The notes under the pieces are model-generated. The model was not told where the DNA came from, searched no databases, and worked only from the letters and a program-made list of their open reading frames with translations. From Cryptomeria japonica (taxonomy: Eukaryota > Streptophyta > Pinopsida > Cupressales > Cupressaceae), in the NCBI RefSeq assembly GCF_030272615.1, contig NC_081408.1, forward strand, positions 617,082,476 through 617,146,475: a DNA stretch of 64,000 bases, written 5' to 3'. Every line of letters begins with the position of its first letter. The first letter of the stretch is position 1. Both the position numbers and the translations under genes were made by a program. Positions 57,321 through 64,000 of this stretch are shown piece after piece.

Positions 57321-58597
57321 TGTTGGATTATTGGGAAGTTTGTTGGATTTGATTGTTCATTGTTGCTGCTAGGATATGTTGATTTCATTAATAACATATT
57401 CTTGTGATTTATTCCAATGAGTTTGGAGAAGGGTTTTGGTTTGGTTTTGTAGTTTGGTTTTGCTGATCACTGTTTTGCAGAGTCCGGTATTCCCTCCGGT
57501 ATATTTTGGTATGATCAAATCTTGTGTTGAGATTTTGAATTATTGTTTGGGATGATCTTGTGTATCTTCACTTCAGATGGTTTGTGATTTGGTGCTCCGC
57601 AAGTTATCTTTCCTCGTGATAGTTGTGGATTGGTTGTGTTCTTGAGCCTTGAGACATTGGCCGATGAAGATTTGAAAAGTGGTGTTGGTGCAATTATTCT
57701 GGATGATTCTAACATGCTTGATGGTGTTTCATAGTCTGTCCTTTTTTTTTTGGCAATCCGCATTGATCGTTGTGTGATTTTTTGGTGATCTCTATGAACT
57801 GGTGTTAATTTGTGTGTTATGCAGTATTTCTGGTTGTGTAGCGTGTTGCGGTTGATCTTGGCGGGATTTCTGGTGAATGTAATCATTTAGGAATTTGAAA
57901 TAGGTCCATGCTATGTAAAGTAAATAATAATATTGGTCCGATGGTCGATCTTTGTATTGTGTAATGTAATTTTGTATATATGAGTTGAGGGTTGAGGGTT
58001 TAGCCAACCTTGTTATCAAGGTTGATGATTTGTATAGATAGATGAGATGCTTATGTAATTTTGGTGCCGGTATTGTGTCTGCATTATTAGAGAGAAGTAA
58101 ATATGTGAACAAAGGATATATCATTCAGTGAAGTATTCTGGTGAGTTCGGTGTTGCAGGACAGACAACTTTGCTTAACTGGAATTGTCATCGGGCATTTG
58201 TAGATGCTATTATTGCAGTTCATTCCTTCTGGATTGTAGTTTGAATCATGATGTAAGTCAATGAGACTTCCCTAAGGGTTGTAGCCTTCCAGGCATATAT
58301 CTTTTGAGCAGTGATCTCTAGGCAGTGTGCTTGAATGCATGTGCATTCCCCATTGTAATATTTTTATATACTACTGTAGAGTATCATCTTATTATGGGTA
58401 GGTTCCCACCGTGGTTTTTTCATTAACCGAGTTTTCCACCTCAAAATCTTGGTGTTGTGTGTTGTGATATTAATTTTCTTATTTGTTATTGCTATGATTT
58501 ATCAATTTATGTTTTGGAAATTTAATTTGTTATGAGATTTGGTGAAGACTGATTCACCCCCCCCCCTCTCAGTCTTCCTTCTTGATTGCTGCTAACA
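57321..58597 (+). repeat. Solo Ty1/copia LTR (unit 2), unsplit
   Basis: 1277 bp, TGTTGG...CTAACA, flanked by ATAGG at 57316-57320 and 58598-58602. It interrupts the minus-strand RNase H frame at D-E-P-I | P-I-P-I-M-C-D. A 10-C run is at 58557-58566. The sequence near 57632 is the empty site for the 13-kb element. Confidence 0.92.
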
Positions 58598-58602
58598 ATA
58601 GG

Positions 58603-58780
58603 TTCATCAAACACTACTTGTAAATCCTTCAATGTTTTCTTCATCCACATTACTTAAGTGCAACAAGATGCTACAACAATATACTATGCTTCTGGTGTTG
58701 ATAAAGACACTAAATCCTTCTTCTTGCTAAATGAAGAGACTAATTTGTCTCCCAATAAAAATGCACTCGAAGAACACAAT
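58603..58780 (-). pseudogene. Ty1/copia RNase H N-terminal fragment (unit 2)
   Basis: Same reading as 52328-52506, with LLGDKLVSSFSKKKD and CCT-stop-VMWMKKTLKDL. The shared TAA predates the duplication and fits a former CAA. Confidence 0.8.
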
Positions 58781-60931
58781 TGGTCAATGAGAGGGGGGGG
58801 GGGGTGAATCAATAAATAAAAAATTAAAACTTTAAATCAAATTTTGCCAACAATAATAAACTAATAGATTAAAAGCACATGGACACAAGAGTAAGTCACA
58901 TGACACAAGATATATGAGGAAAACCCAATGTGGGAAAAACCTTCGTGAGAAAAGTTGCTAGAGTCTACTGCTCCAATCCAGCCTCACAATAAAATCACCA
59001 ATTACAATAGTTTTATGGGCACCAACCCAAAGGAGCACCAACCCCTGAAATTTTGGGCACCAACCCCTGCAATTTAGAGCCCATACTCAAGGAGCACCTA
59101 CCCCTGCTCTAAGAACCCACTTAGAGTATTACAACGATTCAATGAATTAAAAATAATATAATGAAAAACCATGTTACAAATGAGTTTTGTAACACCTTAC
59201 AACATGGAGTTCATCCACACACCATTGCTCTGACATGTAATTCATTTGATATCTCTTTGTTTCCTCTTATCCTCTACAACTCATAACAATCTTTAGTTGA
59301 ATGCCAACTATCCATCTCTCTGATTGTCTTCCTTCTCAAGTACCTTTCTTCTCACATGACCTTGGCTCTGTAATCTGATCTTTTCCTTTTCTATACTCTA
59401 TTTTTCTACTCTCTTATCCTTAAGATCCACACACCTTTCTTTTTTTGCATACACACCCTGGTTCTTCTTTTTCAGGTCAAGGATTTCTCTGTAATTTCAC
59501 CTTTCTGTCTCTACAACTCACTACTATTTTCTCAACAATTCTCAAGTCTTGTTGCACATCCTCTTAGTCCTTTTCAAACTTCTCCCTTTTGTCAACTATC
59601 TTTCTTCTTCTTACACACTTGGAGTATCCACCCTCTGCTATTCAGTTGCTACACACACTTATGATTCTATGTTCTACTTCTTCTTCTCTTTTTCCCTTGC
59701 ACACTTTTCTCTATCAGAATTTCAACTTCTTTCAGTGTAGGTTTTTCACCTTACTCTCTCTTGGCCATCTGTCTTTCTTTTGCACCTTCTTACTTTCTAT
59801 GATTACTCCACTCTCGGTTTTATAGCACTCTCTATATTTCTCTACAACTCTCCACTTTCTACTTCACTGAATACACCTTCTCTTTGGTTCAACACACTCT
59901 CAATTTTATTTCTCATACACTTAGTATTTTTCTCTCTGCTAGCTCTGTCATTTGCCAACACAACATTGCCAACTCAGCTTCAACCATTCCTGAAATCACA
60001 CCACTATCCTGTCATCTCAACTCGTTCACTTCAATTAAGTTTAGCATCATCTCAAAAGTATCTACATTCGATCATCTCTGTATGCTTATGATTTCCCTCC
60101 AAGAATGAATTCAAAAACCCTTTGTATCTCAAGTCTTTGTAAAATAAGATCTACAATTGGATTTGATCTTTTGTACATTCCCTTTAGTCAGAGAACTGTC
60201 ATTCATAAATGCAACCACTTGGAATCCTCCTACATTTAGATTGTATATCAGAGATTTGATTACTATCCTTAGTAACATTAGGTTTGATGGAGTTTCTCAA
60301 TCCTCACAATGGTTTGCGGTTGGTTGTCCATTAAGTGCAACATCTTTCATTCTCAACCCGCTCTGATTGGATCAAAAACTACCTCATTTAATGAAGACAA
60401 ACTCTGCAAGCAATGTCATTCTAGCATTCAGATGAGATTACATTTGTTCCACATGTTCCATGTCTTCAAATAAATCATCTATGTCATTCAATCAACTAGA
60501 TTCAACCCATCCACGTGGATAATACATCTATTGGGCTGCATTGGGGATGTTAAAATCCTTCCATTTGGTCATATTTTGTCATCAAGGTTTTATCGACAAG
60601 ACTGTATTGTCACACCAACCTAAAACCCTTGGCGGTCAATTTAAACCATTTTCACCTCCTGTGGTTAGACTTTGTCGATGTAAAAAATTTGGTGTCACAT
60701 TGAAACCATTATTTCTATAGCTAGGACCGACTGACAAGAGGCAATATGAGTCATAGCGAACGACCAAGTCACACCGAAACAAAACTATGTCACTAAGATA
60801 TAACCCATGTTATGCCGAAGATATTTGTTATTGCCCTGACATCTTAACCATCACACCGAAAAGGAATTTTGGTGTATCTCCCATGGGTATGCAAGAGGCA
60901 AGTTTGGTCTTTCCAAAAGGCAAGGTCTTGC
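58781..60931 (-). repeat. LTR-like sequence with pyrimidine-rich core
   Basis: Begins TGGTCAATGAG plus a 12-G run (58793-58804) and TGAATCAA, the reverse of a copia LTR terminus inserted in RNase H. 58925-59110 has the 'gggaaaaacc' and doubled 'gcaccaacccctg' motifs. 59200-60100 is strongly C/T-rich, giving several overlapping spurious ORFs. The far end of this LTR could not be located. 60540-60900 contains repeated 'tcacaccgaa' type motifs. Confidence 0.45.
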
Positions 60932-62511
60932 TGATGAGGATAAATGGGTGATGCAAAGGGTTTGGGATGTTATATCAATTACTTGGTTTTTACTCAAAAA
61001 GGGTCTCCACTTGGTATCACCTAATGCACCAATGTCTTTAACCTTCTCAAGGTTTCTATATCTTTCCCTAGATCCTTCCCAAGGATCTCTTCACTTAGGA
61101 CAACTCACAACTGACAAGGAGTCTCCTACCCATAAGGTTCCAACCCTTCAACCAAGGACACCTAACAACCCCAAACCCCAAGCAACAGGATCTTTACACA
61201 AAAGGTGGAATCTAACCTATGTGAGTGTTTACACATGTGTTAGATCGTATTTGCATTGATCTTGACCCCTTAGATGGTTGTTTACTATCCCTTTGTATCT
61301 TTTCCCCCTTTGAACCTAGGAAATAGGGCTACAAGCAATTAGCCCTCCATTTGGACTTTTCTTGATTTGTCTCACAACCTACCTGAACAACCCCTTGAAT
61401 AAGTTTTATATTCGAATACCCTTTTGGTCATTCTACAAGATTCCAAACTTTCACATCTAGGTTTCGAGTACGGATGGTCAAACCCTACTGACCCTATTTA
61501 GTCTCTTCTAACTGGTGTTGGGGTTCAAGCTCTCAAAAGCTTCACCAGTCACAAAGGAATGAAATGATAAAAATTTCCAAGGGTCTGCACTTGTCCAATG
61601 GTCCTTATCATGCCAATTTTGACCAAGGTTTCCACCCTCTTTTCCTACTGCACAGGCTTGCCACATGAGTGACGTCAAGCCTAGAGCATCATCTTAGGAA
61701 AGACAAATGGCACTTCCTATCTCTAAAACCATCAGGAACATCTAGTATACATTTCAAATAAACATCCTCCCAGGTTTCAGGTTGATCCCATAGAGAGATG
61801 TTGATTTATGTCACTGTTTGCATCCAAACCCTGGTTTTGAGGGTTTTGTCAGGCCATTGGGATAGCAAATTCAGTTTCTTCCAAACCCAAAGGATTCAAG
61901 ACCTTAGATCAACTCTAAATGGATTGTGAACCTATTCTACAACTTTCCAAATGTTTAATTCATGCCCACCATTCACAGGGAATTATGCAAGAACAAAAAA
62001 CTCAAGAAAAATGTAGGAAATCACAATAATTGTTTGCTTTGAAGACAATAAATTCATTCAATATTATCTCTAACCAGTAGGCATCATTCCTTTAGGCTTA
62101 TATCATGCCAAGGAACTCCTCCAAATACCTCCAACTCATACCATCAACCAACTAACCATTGGGATAACTACATTCCAAAATCTTGCAAGAAAAGTTGCTT
62201 AAGACAATAATGCAACTTTGCAACTTTTGTCAACTTTCTACAATTCGGTCTTGCCTTCACACCAAAGGTGAATAATTAACCTACCAAACATTGTAGACCC
62301 CTAAACACCAAAAAATACATATAAAATGCCCATACAAGGCCTTTGACCAAGTTTACACACCTTGGGGCCTTGAGTCTTATTACACTGCCTAGACCTAATC
62401 AATAGGCCTTCAAACACACACATTGAACATGTTATTCCTAACATAACCATGAATTAAAATGATGTAGAGACATGTCAATATTAAGTAGACACATTTCCTA
62501 GTGCCCCTACA
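60932..62511 (-). repeat. 3' LTR of a minus-strand chromodomain gypsy element
   Basis: On the minus strand it starts TGTAGGGGCACTAGG right after a polypurine tract (GGGGAGTATGG, 62512-62522) nearly identical to that at 10368-10379. It probably ends CCTCATCA at 60932, like CCCCATCA in the other element. Length about 1580 bp, close to 1566. The end call is less certain than the start. Confidence 0.65.
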
Positions 62512-62535
62512 CCATACTCCCCTGGACAAGAAAAC

Positions 62536-64000
62536 TCAAGTCCCCTGAGTTTCCAACCGGTTGATTGTAGTTCCATGCTTGAGGATATCACTTTCACTCA
62601 TCCAAGTAGCTTCAGACTCAGGAAGTCCCTTCCATTTGACTATATAGTCTTTGTAAACACCTTTCCTTGTTTTTTTGATCACCTTGGAGTCAAGAATGCA
62701 CTCCAATTCCAATATCTTGCTAGGCGGTAGATCCTTCATCCACTCTACATCCTCTTTCTCAAGAGATGAATCAGGTGCTGCATCTTGCAAGGATCCTTTG
62801 AAGGCTGTCAAATCACATACATTGAAGATGGGAAATATTCCCAAGTCTGCTGGAAGTTCAACTTCATATGCATTGTTGCCAAATTTATGAACCACCCGGA
62901 GGGGTCCTATCTTCTTCATGAGCAGTTCAGAGGGTTGGCCTTTAGATAACCTTTCTTTGCTTAGGTAAGCCATCACCAAATCCCCTACTTTGAATTGAAC
63001 ATCTCTCCTCTTAACATATGCTCTGATTTTATATTTATTAGTACTTTGTTGAAGTGAAGCCTTAACTTGTTCATGAATCTCCTTCATGGTGACAACAAAA
63101 TCTTCTCCTTGGGCACTCCTTTTGTCCATGCCTCCAAGATCTTTGAGTTCAAGTATCCCCCTGGGGTCTAGGCCATACACAAACTCAAATGGATTTCTCC
63201 CTGTGCTCCTATTTACTAAATCATTGTATGCATATTCAGCTTGTCTAATCACTAAATCCCAACTTTGTCCATGCTTCTTGGTAAGGCATGTAAGGAGATT
63301 TCCAAGGGATCTATTAACCACCTCAGTTTGTCCATTAGTCTGAGGGTGGTATGTTGATTAACATGATAGATTGGCACCTAATTTCTTCCAGAGAGTCCTC
63401 CAAAAATGACTAACAAACTTGGAGTCTCTATCAGTGACAATATTGAGTGGTAATCCATGTATCCTTACAACTTCTTTGAAAAACAAACCTGCAATATGAG
63501 ATGCATCATTTATGCATTTACATGGCACAAAATGAGCCATCTTGTTGAACCTATCAACAATTACAAAGAAACTATCAAACCCCCTAGGAGTTTTGGGCAA
63601 TCCAAGTATAAAATCCATATTAAGGCTTTCCCAAGGCCTAGTAGGAATCAGTAAAGGCTGATACACACCAGCATTGGTTGAAACACCTTTTTCCCTTTGA
63701 CAAATAGGACAATGCTCCACAAATCTTCTTACCTCTACCTACATCTTGGGAAAAAAATAAAACCTTGATACTTGCTCTAAGGTTTTGTCCAAACCAAAAT
63801 GACCTCCAAGACTGCCATTGTGTTTCTCTCTAATGATATTCTCCCTCCTAGAACATTGAGGAATGCATAATTGATGCCCCTTGAAGAGAAATCCATCTTG
63901 CAACATAAAATCAGAAAAATCAACATGAAAAGAGTTAGCAAACTTAGTACATAGATCATATGCATCCTTGAAATCATGATCCTCCTTGTAAATGGCCTTA
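62536..64000 (-). pseudogene. Integrase and chromodomain of a minus-strand Ty3/gypsy element (runs off the window)
   Basis: One frame down the minus strand. It begins with the HHCC region (H-N-G-S-L-G-G-H-F-G, then E-H-C-P-I-C-Q-R, with an intact second Cys pair). The DDE core follows (MDFILGLPKTPRGFDSF; VTDRDSKFVSHFW; QTNGQTEVVNRSLG), then a GPY/F-like block (MKKIGPLRVVHKFGNNAYEV) and a chromodomain (DSKVIKKTRKGVYKDYIVKW). Stops are TAG at 63739-63741 (M-stop-V-E-V, a likely former CAG) and TAA at 63358-63360. It is better preserved than the element at 4166-13380 and belongs to a different but related family. RT lies beyond the window. Confidence 0.88.

Larger units (their letters stand above)
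52665..58930. repeat. Tandem duplication unit 2 (without the 13-kb insertion)
   Basis: Co-linear with unit 1 from AAGGGACAATACCCTTG. The junction with unit 1 (52655-52664) has ten non-matching bases. The right limit is where unit 1 similarity ends, near 58930. Confidence 0.85.

Noticed and set aside
33434-58930. The two 6.2-kb units as LTRs of one giant element
   Set aside because: They are adjacent with only ten bases between, have no TG/CA ends, PBS or PPT at their limits, and each contains parts of other elements. Tandem duplication fits better.
59549-60366. Overlapping plus-strand ORFs rich in Ser, Leu and Phe
   Set aside because: They arise from one pyrimidine-rich stretch that is open in several frames at once. 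No domain or conserved composition points to a real protein.

Overview
This looks like a gene-poor, AT-rich, transposon-dense piece of a land-plant nuclear genome. The plant evidence is a host bHLH gene of the plant-specific IIIf (TT8/GL3-type) class with small GT-AG introns, a plant L1-type LINE, chromodomain Ty3/gypsy elements and a plant-mobile-domain ORF. One host gene in 64 kb, stacked between nested elements, suggests a very large genome such as a gymnosperm, but the sequence does not prove that lineage.

Layout. 1-4165 and 13381-15179 (minus) are two parts of a degenerate Ty3/gypsy gag-protease type element complex, split by a plus-strand chromodomain Ty3/gypsy element (4166-13380) that has full LTRs, a PBS and a decayed gag-PR-RT-RH-IN-chromodomain reading frame. 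Its 3' LTR is itself interrupted by a related solo LTR (11375-12801). 15180-20051 is AT-rich and featureless. 20052-24074 (minus) is the only intact host gene: eight exons, including a 15-nt microexon, encoding a 592-residue bHLH regulator expected to work with MYB and WD40 partners on flavonoid pathway genes. 24075-26248 is its upstream flank. 26249-32841 is an apparently full-length L1-type LINE with an 8-bp target-site duplication, decayed almost only by in-frame TAG codons.

33434-58930 is an old tandem duplication of a unit of about 6.2 kb. Each unit holds a minus-strand Ty1/copia 3' end whose RNase H region was hit by a plus-strand solo LTR (TSD ATAGG). In unit 1 only, a 13,037-bp LTR element (38322-51358; 1560-bp LTRs, TSD GGTTG) later inserted into that solo LTR, and unit 2 preserves the empty site. 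This youngest element has no recognisable pol. It carries a plus-strand plant-mobile-domain ORF antisense to its inferred transcription direction, a long minus-strand Gln/Pro/Ser-rich ORF of unknown function, and 20-bp-period motif arrays near both ends of its internal region. It is the best candidate for something undescribed. 58781-60931 is mostly a pyrimidine-rich LTR-like stretch, and 60932-64000 (minus) is the 3' end of another chromodomain Ty3/gypsy element.

A recurrent theme is that most in-frame stops in the elements are TAG where the context suggests an original CAG. This fits deamination of methylated cytosine in CHG context, whereas the bHLH gene is undamaged. Divergences, exon joins and domain calls here were made by eye and not with alignment software.
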